Notes: a model not told the origin generated them from the sequence alone. A DNA stretch of 64,000 nt from Nostocales cyanobacterium HT-58-2 (GCA_002163975.1 CP019636.1:1675001-1739000); one strand, 5' to 3'; shown: positions 10,163 through 18,982, counted from the first letter of the stretch. Numbers and translations are program-made.

Positions 10163-11122
10163 ATGCGAATAGCTCGTGATATCACGGAACTGATTGGTCG
10201 GACGCCTCTAGTTCAGCTAAATCGTATTCCTCAATCTGACGGCTGTGTCGCCCAAATTTTAGTCAAACTGGAGGGGCTAAATCCATCGGCTTCGGTAAAA
10301 GATCGGATTGGCATCAGTATGATTCAAGCTGCTGAGAAAGCAGGATTGATTCAACCTAGAAAATCAGTTTTGGTTGAACCCACCTCTGGGAACACGGGCA
10401 TTGCTCTAGCTATGGTAGCGGCAGCCAAAGGGTACCGTTTAATCTTAACAATGCCAGATACGATGAGTATGGAACGGCAGTTAATGCTAATGGGGTATGG
10501 GGCAGAATTGAAGTTGACACCAGGCGTGGAGGGAATGTCTGGGGCTATTGCTCGTGCTAAAGAAATTGTTGCCAGTACACCAAATGCTTATATGCTTCAG
10601 CAGTTTCGTAACTGTGCCAACCCCAAGAGCCATCGAGAAACAACGGCTGCGGAGATTTGGGAAGATACAGATGGGCAAGTTGATATCATAGTTGCTGGCG
10701 TAGGTACAGGAGGTACAATTACAGGAGTCGCTGAAGCAATTAAGTTGCGTAAACCAGAATTTCAGGCGATCGCAGTTGAGCCAGCTAACAGTGCTGTACT
10801 GACAGGTGGTAGACCGGGAGAACATAAAATTCAAGGTATAGGAGCTGGCTTTATTCCTCCTGTGTTGCGTCTGGAACTTGTTGATGAAGTCCTTCAGGTG
10901 ACAGATGAGCAGGCAATAGAATACAGTCGTAGGTTGGCAAGAGAAGAGGGGATACTGTCTGGTATCTCAACCGGGGCTGCTTTGTGGGCAGCTGTTGAAG
11001 TCGCTAAGCGTCCGGAGAATGCGGGGCGTTTAATCGTGATGGTGCAACCGAGTTATGGTGAGCGATACTTGAGTACGCCCTTGTTTCAAAACCTAGAGTT
11101 AGAAGCAACAAAAATTAATTGA
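10163..11122 (+). CDS. cysK: Cysteine synthase A (O-acetylserine sulfhydrylase)
   Basis: A 319-residue PLP enzyme converting O-acetylserine and sulfide to cysteine in the cytoplasm. The PLP lysine lies in SASVKDRIG (Lys46). The substrate loop TSGNTGIA (74-81) and the phosphate-binding [10 protein letters not shown] are intact, and the C-terminal SYGERYLST is typical of CysK. Length is normal. A strong ribosome binding site (taggagag) lies 9 nt before the ATG; it overlaps a small palindrome, cctaccgtagg. The gene stands alone, divergent from the photolyase gene, with a 279-bp AT-rich gap between. Confidence 0.95.
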   Translation: MRIARDITELIGRTPLVQLNRIPQSDGCVAQILVKLEGLNPSASVKDRIGISMIQAAEKAGLIQPRKSVLVEPTSGNTGIALAMVAAAKGYRLILTMPDTMSMERQLMLMGYGAELKLTPGVEGMSGAIARAKEIVASTPNAYMLQQFRNCANPKSHRETTAAEIWEDTDGQVDIIVAGVGTGGTITGVAEAIKLRKPEFQAIAVEPANSAVLTGGRPGEHKIQGIGAGFIPPVLRLELVDEVLQVTDEQAIEYSRRLAREEGILSGISTGAALWAAVEVAKRPENAGRLIVMVQPSYGERYLSTPLFQNLELEATKIN

Positions 11123-11215
11123 ATGAATTATTTTAAACATATACTTGTCCTTTAATTTCGTCTTTGTAGGGGCAAAGTTATACCAATCTCTCTACCAAAG
11201 AATTTTCTGACCCAC

Positions 11216-11316
11216 GGCGTTGCATAAATGTGGGATGAATTAGCGGTTGAGATAATTGAAAGTTCGTTCCAAATTGGGCGAAATCATCCCATGATTCACC
11301 ATGATTCAGCAACGCC
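11216..11316. mobile_element. MITE-like inverted-repeat element, copy 1
   Basis: About 101 bp bounded by perfect ends ggcgttgc (11216-11223) and gcaacgcc (11309-11316). The inner parts also pair (gggatgaatt against aaatcatccc). The right arm has a local duplication of atgattca. No coding capacity. The ends match those of the next element, 38 bp downstream, so this is a dispersed non-autonomous element or an insertion sequence remnant. Confidence 0.7.
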
Positions 11317-11354
11317 AATTTGCTGAAATAGTCTGCCCTTGAGATTGACTTTTA

Positions 11355-11466
11355 GGCGTTGCAGAATAGTGGGATGAATTGAGTAGGCAGGGGAGGCAGG
11401 AGGTGCAGGGGAAGCAGGGGAAGAGATTTTATAACTTGCGAAATCATCCCTTGATTCAGCAATGCC
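11355..11466. mobile_element. MITE-like inverted-repeat element, copy 2
   Basis: About 112 bp with ends ggcgttgcagaat (left) and its near complement gattcagcaatgcc (right), matching copy 1. Its interior is replaced by a G-rich run (caggggaggcaggaggtg and similar). Same orientation as copy 1. Together they fill most of the 521-bp gap between cysK and the following dehydrogenase gene. Confidence 0.7.
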
Positions 11467-11643
11467 GACTTTTATCCATATCTAAAGATTAGATTGGCAA
11501 TAGCCAACTATGAATATCAACACAAAAAAAGTATTTTTATTTACCTACAATATACGGGAGAAAAGCCCGGCGCACTAATTCCACCTCAATGACTGGCATT
11601 TGCAATGATTCTTCAATAAAAGGTTAAAAAAGAGGTTGAAACT

Positions 11644-12447
11644 ATGACGACAAAAGCAACCTATCAGTTTGCAGACAAAACCATCGTAATTACGGGTGGT
11701 GCGGGAGATATTGGCAAGGCAACTGCACACCGTTTTGCCGCTGATGGCGCAGGTGTAGTCCTGCTGGATTTGAATGAATCGAAGATGGCAGATGTGGCTG
11801 AGGAACTAAAAGGGTACAACGTTCCAGTGGGCACATTCCGCTGTGATGTTACGGCTGCTGATGATGTTGCCAAAGCCTTTACTGGTGCTGCTCAGCAGCT
11901 TGGGCGTATCCACTATGTCTTTAACAACGCGGGCTATCAAGGAGGGTTTGCCAAGACCGATGAATATCCCGAAGACGACTTTCAAAAGGTCATCGACATT
12001 AACGTTGTCGGCGTTTTCCACGTTCTCAAGGCGGCTGCACAGCACTTGCGCGATGCGGGTGGAGGCGTCATCGTCAATATGGCGAGTTATGCAGGAGTGG
12101 TTGGTCCGCCAAATATGCTGGCATATAGCGCTTCAAAGTTCGCGGTCATTGGAATGACTCAGACGGCAGCCAAAGACTTGGCTCCCTACGGCATCCGGGT
12201 GAATGCGGTCTCTCCTGCGCTCATTGGTCCCGGTTTTATGTGGACGCGGCAAACAGAATTGCAGGCAGCAGTGGGTTCCCAGTACTTTGACGCTGATCCC
12301 AAAGTGGTTGAGCAACAGATGATCAATTCAGTGCCGATGCGCCGTCTGGGAAGCTTAGAGGAAGTAGCGAATGGGGTAGCGTTCCTGATGAGCGATGAGG
12401 CAAGCTACATAACTGGATTTAACTTGGAGATTACTGGAGGGCAATAG
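11644..12447 (+). CDS. Classical short-chain dehydrogenase/reductase (SDR)
   Basis: A 267-residue Rossmann-fold oxidoreductase. The cofactor motif TGGAGDIG is at 17-24 and NNAG at 94-97. The catalytic Asn120, Ser148, Tyr161 and Lys165 (YSASK) are all in place. Asp42 at the end of beta strand 2 (LLDLN) suggests NAD(H) preference. The C-terminus (GFNLEITGGQ) is typical. The substrate cannot be named; the sequence fits the broad 3-oxoacyl reductase/sugar or alcohol dehydrogenase group. A ribosome binding site (aaagaggttg) precedes the ATG. The gene is monocistronic, and its base composition appears somewhat more GC-rich than its neighbours, so acquisition by transfer is possible but unproven. 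Confidence 0.88.
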   Translation: MTTKATYQFADKTIVITGGAGDIGKATAHRFAADGAGVVLLDLNESKMADVAEELKGYNVPVGTFRCDVTAADDVAKAFTGAAQQLGRIHYVFNNAGYQGGFAKTDEYPEDDFQKVIDINVVGVFHVLKAAAQHLRDAGGGVIVNMASYAGVVGPPNMLAYSASKFAVIGMTQTAAKDLAPYGIRVNAVSPALIGPGFMWTRQTELQAAVGSQYFDADPKVVEQQMINSVPMRRLGSLEEVANGVAFLMSDEASYITGFNLEITGGQ

Positions 12448-12689
12448 AAAATACTCACCCAGAGACTTACCTGATCGCGAAAACCCCAACCATACTGTCC
12501 TTCTCCTCTGGACGCACATTGCGAGTAAAGCAATTCTTTCTAAAATTTAGTACCAAATTGCCTTTAAAAAGGTGTTTTCTCGAATAGGTTGATTGAAGCT
12601 GTGATGCACTGTCCCGATACGCAAAGTCTGGATTACCAGAAGTCTGTGTTAGAAAATGGAAGGAGAGAATTAGTAAAGGTAAATGAGTT

Positions 12690-12887
12690 ATGTCAACAGT
12701 GCCAGAACAACTAGAAGAACGAGTAGCAATTCTAGAGGCTGAAGTTGCACAGCTCAAAAGTAAATTAGAGGTTGTTTCTTTGCCAAAAAAACCTTGGTGG
12801 GAGAGGATTGCAGGAACATTTGCTGATAATTCAGATTATGATGAAGCCATGCAGCTAGGACGCGAGTATCGTGAATCACTGTATTAA
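12690..12887 (+). CDS. VapB-like small antitoxin candidate
   Basis: A 65-residue acidic protein. Residues about 5-30 form a heptad-rich coiled coil (EQLEERVAILEAEVAQLKSK), followed by a Trp-rich linker (KKPWWERIAG) and the tail YDEAMQLGREYRESL. This layout is common for cyanobacterial antitoxins encoded directly before PIN-domain toxins. The vapC remnant starts 26 bp downstream, which supports the assignment. The antitoxin frame itself is intact. The role is inferred from position and form. Confidence 0.7.
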   Translation: MSTVPEQLEERVAILEAEVAQLKSKLEVVSLPKKPWWERIAGTFADNSDYDEAMQLGREYRESLY

Positions 12888-12913
12888 GGATCTGTATAAT
12901 CACGCAACATTAG

Positions 12914-13360
12914 ATGTACGTTCTTGATACCGATCATCTTAGCGTTTTGGAGCGCGGAGGAGCAGGATCTCAACGTCTTCTCCTACGGTTGGCAACTGTC
13001 AATCCCAATGAGGTCTTAGCAACTATCATTAGCGATGAGGAGCAAACGCGGGAGTGGTTGAGTTATGTAGCAAAAGCTCGAACTGTTGAGGGACAAGTTG
13101 AAGCTTACAAGCAGTTGAAGAAGCAATTAACCAATTACTGCGCTATCCCAATCCTAGAATTTGATGGACAAGTAGCTCAAGAATTTTAACGTCTTAAAGA
13201 GTTATATTCCAGACTTGGCACGATGGATTTAAAAATTGCTGCGATTGCCTTTGGCACTGCGCCTCGCGCAATCGCGCTAGTAAATCAAGCAATTCTCTTG
13301 ACTCGAAATTCCTCTGATTTTGGACAAATTGAAGGTTTACGCACAGAAAATTGGACATGA
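12914..13360 (+). pseudogene. vapC: vapC-type PIN-domain toxin gene with a premature stop
   Basis: The frame opens MYVLDTDHLSVLERGG, the classic VapC start with its first acidic residue, and includes TIISDEEQ with a second. It stops at TAA 13187-13189 (codon 92). The same frame then continues without shift as RLKELYSRLGTMDLKIAAIA and ends LLTRNSSDFGQIEGL at TGA 13358-13360. CAA (Gln) to TAA is the simplest explanation. Codons around 13241-13275 also carry a small insertion with ends gcgattgc/gcaatcgc, adding about nine residues inside the conserved IAAIAL region. The truncated product lacks the third acidic site and the C-terminal part, so ribonuclease activity is probably lost. Confidence 0.85.
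13241..13275. repeat. Small palindromic insertion inside the vapC remnant
   Basis: An 8-bp perfect inverted repeat (gcgattgc at 13241-13248, gcaatcgc at 13268-13275) encloses 19 bp. Intact VapC proteins read IAAIALxxQA here, so the sequence looks like an in-frame insertion of about 27 bp. Confidence 0.6.
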
Positions 13361-13569
13361 AAGGTTACAGGCTGTGTCACTCGGCACAACAAGTCAATGG
13401 AGCGGACGGAGCCAGAGATATTGGTGGTGCGCCCAATGTTACTTGCCATAGCTATGCCAGAGCAAGCTCAAAAATAGTAGGTGCCAGGTATCGGATTGCT
13501 GAAAGCCTAATGCATTCGTGATGAAGAAGGTTGAAACAAATGTTTAAAAACGACTAAAGCTATTGAATG

Positions 13570-16431
13570 TTACAGTTTCCAAGTCTCGACGCGAGAGAAG
13601 AGATACACATATTTTCTATTTTCATACATATTCTTATGTGCGATGTCGCATCGCGGTAGGGGCAACGACCCCTCTTTCATTCCCGCTGACGTATCGTTTC
13701 TCAATTTGTACTCCTCATTAGACTTCTCATACTCCTTCAGACTACTACTTCCATTAGACTTCTTATTCTCAATCCATCCTACTCGCTCGCAGAATTGCTC
13801 AAATGCTATGTAAAATGCTGTGTCTGTGTATGAGTCGTTATTCCCTCGTCTAACACCCAAAGAGGATAGTGATCGCTGTAACCAAGAAGGTAGCCTATCC
13901 GCCAATCCTGGTCGGCGTTGTTCTCCCTCTAACCATCCACCAAGATCTTGCCAAATGCGTTTTTGGACGCTGAAGCCAAATTTGCCATTGCTGTACTGTA
14001 CCCAGAGGCGATCAATCACCCGCAAATCTTCATAGGGAAATTTGCTGATGTCATTCAAGCTTAAATATCCTTTTCTTTCTCGGTCTGCTACTCGCAGCAT
14101 CACTTTATAAGTTTCCTCATCTGCCTCTAGCATCTTGCCTGCTGCTAGGTAGTAAGCGAGCTGATGATATTTTTCGGGTATGCGAAACCGAACTAGGCGG
14201 AATGTGTCTTTTGAGGTTTCCCGTTTATAACAGATTCCTGCTTCACCAAATCGTTCTTTAGTTCTCTCACTCAACCAAGCACAAAACGCATTTTCTTTTG
14301 CAAAGTCAATTTCACCTGGTTTGATTTCCAAAATTAAGTCGCTGTTGGTTGCCTTGGTTGTCTCTAAGAGAAACAATCGATATTCGGACTCAGTGATATC
14401 AGTATCATCTACCACTTGTCTTGCCCAGATTTTATCACCTGTTTCTGTTGTAGTAGTCCAAGGCTGGTCTTCCTTCTCTGAACTCCCGACAAAACAATCT
14501 TCGTTCAGGTGGTATAGCCGTTTTTCCAGTTGCACTGATGCTGCTAGCTTAAAAACTTCTATGTCATTCGACTTCAACCCCTGTTCTACCTTATTCAGTA
14601 GTTCCTGCTCTTTCTCCCGGCTAACTCTGAGTTTGTTCTGCAAACACTCGTAAGCAAGCGTTAGAGTTGCTACGGTTGGGTTGTTTAATGCAGCATCAAT
14701 CAGTTTATCTACTTTCACCTGACCTGCATAAAACAAAATGGTCTGTCTCCACCAATCCAGGTGTTTTTCATCTTTGGCAAAAACTTCTAATAAATAAGGC
14801 TCATGCTCTGCCTTTGTCAGTTCAACTGCGGTTAAATACTCCTGAAATGTCCGATGAGTAAATTCATAGAGTTTTTCTTGTTTGCGATCACTCAACAGTT
14901 CTCGCACACCGATATCATCTCTTTCGATAAAATCTTCTGGTTTAAAGTCTCTTCCCGCCTCAACCATCTGAGCTAGCTCTTTCTGAAGAAACTCTTTTGC
15001 TAGAAAAATATTACTGTCCTGATTTCTCTCATCCAGCGTAAACTGAAGTACTTGGAGTTTGGTCATCTCTAGAGCGAGTGCTTGTAACGCTTCTTGCTTT
15101 TGCTCTGGCTTGAGTGGATATCGAGTACTTCCAGAAGCCGTTTGCCGTCCTTGGAGAAGCACATCACACACTTGCTTATAAAGCCCTGTCCGGGTTGGAG
15201 AAAGGCTCGTTTTCTGCTTGTAAGTATTAATAATCAATGCCAGCAACAACGGGTTAGTTGCCATCAAGCGCAGCGAGGGAACTGCATCAATTTGCCGCAC
15301 TAACTGGTTTTTTTTGGATTCGGCAATTTTCTTCAGCTGCTTTTGTGATTGCCCTCCAGAATTTTTACGTTTTTCTAGGTTAAAGTACCAGTTAAAAAGG
15401 AACGTATTGCGCTGTTCAGTGGTGAATGACTGCACAAAATAAGCTGGGGTATCTCGCAGAGGAGCTTGATTGTAAGCTTGTGGACGTGATGTCAGAATGA
15501 ACGGTAATTTATGCTGATAATGTTGGAGTTGCTGAAAAACCCAAGCGCTTACCTGCTTTCGATGCTCATCATCTGCAATTTCATCGAGTCCATCTAACAT
15601 CACCAAACACTTGCCGTTTTTCAGCTGTTTGTTAAACCACTGCTGAATTTTTTCTGATTCATCTCCCATCGCTTTGGCGATTACTTGCGCTAGAGAGGAC
15701 TTATCATCTGCAACAATAGCGGGAGCCACATCTCTCAACCTCAACAAAACAGGAACAAGTTGAGGCAAACCTCGATACAATTTTGATTGTTTTCGCAGAG
15801 CAAATAGAAGTGTGATGTGCCGTAAAAGTGTGGTTTTTCCTGAACCAGGTGCCCCTAAAATCACCAGTCGCCGACACTTCGTCGATGTTTTTTTTGTAAT
15901 CCCTCTCAGCAAACTACCAATTTCACTTTCCTGCGGAGTTGCAATGCGTCTAGAATTTGCTGTTTGCTCGTTTTGCTCTGGCTCAATTTCATCACCAGAA
16001 GTCACATCTTGAGGATTACGCACAGGCGTTTCTGAATTAAAGCCCAATGGCACAAACACATTTTCCAGATCCAGTCCTTCACCGCTAAATCCACGTCCCT
16101 GGTATTCTTTACATTCAGCCGTTACTCCGGCAAGATACTCTGCCCCAAACCGATCTGTAACTGTTGTCCACCATTTTGGAATTTGAGTACCAAGTATCCA
16201 ATCCAGAAATTGATCGAAATAGGGAAGGAGCTTATTCCCAATTCTTATTATGATAAAGACAAGAACGGTGATTCCTAAGAAGATAGCAAACTCTTTCCAT
16301 CGGGCATTTTTAGCATGGTCAGCGGCGATCGCAACAAAAATACCCGGCACACCCCAGCCGACCAATTTGTTATCTAAAATCTTTTGTACTGATTCCCACC
16401 AAGCGGGTTGATTATCTTGGCTTTGAGTCAT
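13570..16431 (-). CDS. Membrane-anchored NACHT NTPase with C-terminal GUN4 domain
   Basis: A 953-residue protein. One membrane helix (about 46-64) lies near the N-terminus. The NACHT domain follows with Walker A GAPGSGKT (193-200) and Walker B CLVMLDGLDE (275-284), and further NACHT features (LPFILTSRPQAY; FTHRTFQEYLTA). Residues about 665-745 (ITESEYRLFLLE; ENAFCAWLSER) faintly resemble a formylglycine-enzyme-like fold; that call is weak. About 754-887 is a GUN4 domain (AAGKMLEADEETYKVML; FPYEDLRVIDRLWVQYSNG; KFGFSVQKRIW). GUN4 binds porphyrins in chlorophyll synthesis. NACHT proteins in bacteria include anti-phage sensors, so a tetrapyrrole-responsive signalling or defence STAND protein is a reasonable but untested idea. 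Start ATG at 16431. Confidence 0.85.
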   Translation of the reverse strand: MTQSQDNQPAWWESVQKILDNKLVGWGVPGIFVAIAADHAKNARWKEFAIFLGITVLVFIIIRIGNKLLPYFDQFLDWILGTQIPKWWTTVTDRFGAEYLAGVTAECKEYQGRGFSGEGLDLENVFVPLGFNSETPVRNPQDVTSGDEIEPEQNEQTANSRRIATPQESEIGSLLRGITKKTSTKCRRLVILGAPGSGKTTLLRHITLLFALRKQSKLYRGLPQLVPVLLRLRDVAPAIVADDKSSLAQVIAKAMGDESEKIQQWFNKQLKNGKCLVMLDGLDEIADDEHRKQVSAWVFQQLQHYQHKLPFILTSRPQAYNQAPLRDTPAYFVQSFTTEQRNTFLFNWYFNLEKRKNSGGQSQKQLKKIAESKKNQLVRQIDAVPSLRLMATNPLLLALIINTYKQKTSLSPTRTGLYKQVCDVLLQGRQTASGSTRYPLKPEQKQEALQALALEMTKLQVLQFTLDERNQDSNIFLAKEFLQKELAQMVEAGRDFKPEDFIERDDIGVRELLSDRKQEKLYEFTHRTFQEYLTAVELTKAEHEPYLLEVFAKDEKHLDWWRQTILFYAGQVKVDKLIDAALNNPTVATLTLAYECLQNKLRVSREKEQELLNKVEQGLKSNDIEVFKLAASVQLEKRLYHLNEDCFVGSSEKEDQPWTTTTETGDKIWARQVVDDTDITESEYRLFLLETTKATNSDLILEIKPGEIDFAKENAFCAWLSERTKERFGEAGICYKRETSKDTFRLVRFRIPEKYHQLAYYLAAGKMLEADEETYKVMLRVADRERKGYLSLNDISKFPYEDLRVIDRLWVQYSNGKFGFSVQKRIWQDLGGWLEGEQRRPGLADRLPSWLQRSLSSLGVRRGNNDSYTDTAFYIAFEQFCERVGWIENKKSNGSSSLKEYEKSNEEYKLRNDTSAGMKEGSLPLPRCDIAHKNMYENRKYVYLFSRVETWKL

Positions 16432-16950
16432 AGGAATTAGTAAAACTTGTTTATTATATATTTTGTTATATATGCTGAAATATCAATGATATTTAGTGTA
16501 TCTCTAAATCCGATTTTTCTAAGTTAAACCTTTATAAAGCGACTGCCCTGCCTATCCTTGCCTATATACTGTCATTTCACATAATTGGCAAATCTGCATT
16601 TTGGGTGAACGGTAGTCGCGGTGTTTCCTAAATAAACGCTAATTGGACTTCATCAGTATTACAAAGTTATAGATAAAACCAGACCAGCAGAATGCTTGCT
16701 TGAGCAACCTGCGTGATAAGCTGGAGGCTTGACGCTGCGCGTATCGGGCTTCCAGCAGGAATTTTTACAGAAAGCGATCGCCAAATTGCAGCAACTTTCA
16801 GTTTGAAGATAGCGATCGCTTATTAGCAAGACGCAAAGCAAAAGGGCAAGTACGATTCTTGCCCTTGAGTTAGCGATCGCATCCCTCCCGTCGCAACGCA
16901 CCATCATCTGTTTTTGTCCGCTCATCGCTCAAAACTTGACTGGTAACCAA
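16432..16950. other. Intergenic region with HIP1 octamers
   Basis: About 520 bp with three GCGATCGC sites within roughly 100 bp (near 16775, 16813 and 16873). A short open frame crosses it, but its codon use and sequence (Cys/Ser/Leu-rich, no homology recognised) look random. It presumably contains the promoter of the NACHT-GUN4 gene at its left end. Confidence 0.55.
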
Positions 16951-17322
16951 TTACAGTTGCTCAAAACTAGGAATTGGCAACTCGCCTCGCAGTCCCTTGC
17001 GGCGCTGGTTCTTAGGAACTCCTCCCGCCATGCCATACTCCACACTGCTTTTGCCATATCGAGTCGCAACTCCTAACAGCATGTGTTCTGCCATATCTGC
17101 CAACTCGCGCTCTGTTTGGAGCATTTCACTGTATAACTTATCCAGGTTAGAAAGGGCACTGTTGTATGCATTCTCTCTAGTTCGCATCCTCTCTATTAGA
17201 GTTGAGAAAGTAGGCTGAGTGAGTCCATTGCCTAAATCTAAATTCGGATCAATTGAGTTGATGCCAGCCGCACGACGTACTGCTTTTTCTAACACCTGGG
17301 AGGTTCTTTTTCTACGAGCCAT
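16951..17322 (-). CDS. Conserved hypothetical protein, about 123 aa
   Basis: Start chosen at ATG 17322 (MARRKRTSQVLEKAVRRAAG) because AAGGTG lies 7-9 nt upstream. An in-frame ATG at 17343 lacks a site. The protein is basic at both ends, with a heptad-like middle (about 45-85, SALSNLDKLYSEMLQTEREL) and a Gly-rich stretch (GVATRYGKSSVEYGMAGG). No known domain is recognised. It stands upstream (in minus-strand order) of the NACHT-GUN4 gene but is 519 bp from it, so co-transcription is unlikely. Confidence 0.65.
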   Translation of the reverse strand: MARRKRTSQVLEKAVRRAAGINSIDPNLDLGNGLTQPTFSTLIERMRTRENAYNSALSNLDKLYSEMLQTERELADMAEHMLLGVATRYGKSSVEYGMAGGVPKNQRRKGLRGELPIPSFEQL

Positions 17323-17457
17323 GATATGCACCTTGTCATACATTACGGTTAATATTCTTTACTTTAAAAACTTCCGTATGAATCAGCCTGAGAGTATTCC
17401 GCTAAATCTGCAATGGTTTTTGCTACAAGTGGGATATTTGTTATGAGTACGTGAATT

Positions 17458-17680
17458 ACTGAAATGAGAAAGCATTTCAGCTTTAGGAGAAAGCAATATG
17501 CTTTTTTGCTTGCTAAATCTACTGAAATGAATACGCGATCTACTGAAATGAGAAAGCATTTCAGCTTTAGGAGAAAGCAATATGCTTTTTTGCTTGCTAA
17601 ATCTACTGAAATGAGAAAGCAATTAGGCATTTTGAGAAAGCATTTAAGCTTTAAGAGAAAGCAAAATGCTTTTTTGTTTA
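17458..17680. repeat. 63-bp direct repeats with internal palindromes
   Basis: Two identical 63-bp units (17458-17520 and 17542-17604, starting actgaaatgagaaagcattt) are separated by a 21-bp partial unit (17521-17541). A diverged third unit runs from 17605 to about 17680. Each unit contains the palindrome gaaatgagaaagcatttc and a second hairpin around agaaagcaatatgctttttt. Open frames on both strands through this region are by-products of the repeat. Confidence 0.85.
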
Positions 17681-17770
17681 TTAGAACTTTTGCACGAATA
17701 TTTTGTGTAGGGGAATTAGAGAGTAAGGCACCGCAACAAATCTCATACCGAGTTGCGTTCATAGGTGTCA

Positions 17771-17827
17771 CCTCACCCCCGCCCCTCTCCTTGCTAAGGA
17801 GAGGGGTGCCCGGAGGGCGGGGTGAGG
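17771..17827. repeat. Long GC-rich imperfect palindrome
   Basis: A 57-bp hairpin: cctcacccccgcccc on the left pairs with gggcggggtgagg on the right, and cccctctcctt pairs with aaggagagggg inside. It is a REP-like dispersed repeat of a kind common in filamentous cyanobacteria. It may act as a terminator, but no T-run follows. Confidence 0.75.
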
Positions 17828-17951
17828 TTTTTGAATACAACTTAGTATCAGAAGATGCGTTACGGACTTCGTCCTAACACATCCTACAAATCTGCTTTAT
17901 TTTCAAGGCAGGTCTATTGAAATCGACTTGATCCATTTTCCTAATGCAGTG

Positions 17952-18218
17952 AGCAGTTATGGCGATAACGGAGCGATCGAGTTTTAAGAAGGTAAGCACA
18001 TTGTCTATGTAGACCGATGGTATCCGTCTAGTAAAACCAGCGCGTGTTGCGGTCATGTTCTGGACGAACTGGATTTATCGGTTAGACGTTGGCGTTGTCC
18101 GTCCTGTCATTCAATCAATGACCGAGACGCAAATGCCGCACAAAATATAAAAAGAGTCGGGAGTTCGACTCTAGGCGTAGGAGATGTCAGACAGGCTGTG
18201 CCTGCAATCTCTGTCTGA
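17952..18218 (+). pseudogene. C-terminal fragment of a TnpB (IS605-type) nuclease
   Basis: In one frame the sequence reads GKHIVYVDRWYPSSKT, then a zinc-finger-like CCGHV ... CPSCH and the RuvC-III motif NDRDANAAQNIKR, ending at TGA 18216-18218. A stop (TAA 17985-17987) interrupts it, and the two thirds of the gene with the first catalytic Asp and Glu are missing. It is therefore a dead 3' fragment. The first zinc-finger Cys pair reads SACCGH, close to the usual CxxC. Its right-end hairpin follows directly. Confidence 0.85.
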
Positions 18219-18221
18219 TGC

Positions 18222-18258
18222 CTGAATCCCCCGTTTTCAAAACGGGGGAGTGGCTCAA
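18222..18258 (+). other. Right-end hairpin of the tnpB remnant (omega RNA 3' end)
   Basis: Perfect stem cccccgtttt/aaaacggggg (18228-18248) preceded by gaat and followed by agtggctcaa. The intact tnpB at 20816 has the equivalent sequence at its right end (gaat, hairpin, agttgtcaa), so this marks the element boundary. The last bases overlap the stop codon of the Uma2 gene on the other strand. Confidence 0.7.
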
Positions 18259-18824
18259 TCAAAAACAACACCGCGATAAATTTCCGCCATTGGCAATTCT
18301 ATCCCAACTGAGTCTAGGGGAATAGATTGTTCCAAGCCGATAAATTCACTGAGTAACCAACCTTGGGTTTGCTTGCTATAACGTTCGACAAAAGCTTCAT
18401 CCTGCTCGACTAATAAATATTCCCTAAAACTAGGAATTGATCGATATATCCGAAATTTATTCTGTCGGTCGTAATCTGCGGTGGAAGGGGATAGTACTTC
18501 AACAATCAAGATGGGATTCAAGACTTCATCCAAGCGATTATTATTCAGTTGCGGTTCACCATCAAAAATCATCACATCTGGATATACTCCGCGTCGATGT
18601 TCAGGAATCCACAGCCGTAAATCGCTGTTAATTGGCTCGAATTGAGTATCGCGCAGCAGAAACTTGAGAAAGGCAAAAATATTACCACTAATGCGGCTGT
18701 GTTTGAGTGTTCCTCCGGGCATGGGTACGATTTCTCCATCTCGATATTCGCTGCGTCCTTCCGCTTTTTCTTCGAGCGCACGATATTCATCCAAAGTGTA
18801 GCGGCGCTTGATGGTAGAAATCAT
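18255..18824 (-). CDS. Uma2-family (DUF820) PD-(D/E)XK-like nuclease
   Basis: About 189 residues from ATG 18824; an alternative start at 18860 adds 12 residues, and neither has a clear ribosome binding site. Uma2 motifs are present: RYTLDEYRALEE, RSEYRDGEIVPMPGGT, SDLRLWIP, the catalytic-type YPDVMIFDGEP, and PILIVEVLSPSTADYDRQNK. These give the Asp-Glu-x-Lys-like core. The family is greatly expanded in cyanobacteria and its cellular role is unclear; activity as a DNA nuclease is inferred from fold. The TGA stop (18255-18257) lies within the conserved right end of the neighbouring tnpB remnant, so the original C-terminus may have been altered by that insertion. Confidence 0.85.
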   Translation of the reverse strand: MISTIKRRYTLDEYRALEEKAEGRSEYRDGEIVPMPGGTLKHSRISGNIFAFLKFLLRDTQFEPINSDLRLWIPEHRRGVYPDVMIFDGEPQLNNNRLDEVLNPILIVEVLSPSTADYDRQNKFRIYRSIPSFREYLLVEQDEAFVERYSKQTQGWLLSEFIGLEQSIPLDSVGIELPMAEIYRGVVFD

Positions 18825-18982
18825 AAGTTGTAGCCGATCGCATTTGCTGTAGGACAACAAAACTATTTTGTCACAGATTTAGTTGTGAGGTTATCTCATA
18901 CTGCAAGCGCATCCCTTCGCTCATGTGCGTTGCGTGAGTATAGCGCAGGTAGATTACTCCTGCTTTTAGCGATGGTGTTTTG

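Noticed and set aside
16659..16925. Open frame of 88 codons on the minus strand
   Set aside because: Sequence looks random, crosses several HIP1 sites and resembles no family; treated as non-coding.
17458..17680. Possible CRISPR array
   Set aside because: Units are directly adjacent or 21 bp apart without unique spacers, and there are no cas genes.
17364..17877. Several overlapping open frames on both strands
   Set aside because: They are produced by the 63-bp repeats and the palindrome, repeating the same peptide units; not genes.
18150..18190. gggagttcgactctaggcg resembling a tRNA T-arm
   Set aside because: It is the coding sequence of the tnpB fragment; no cloverleaf can be formed around it.
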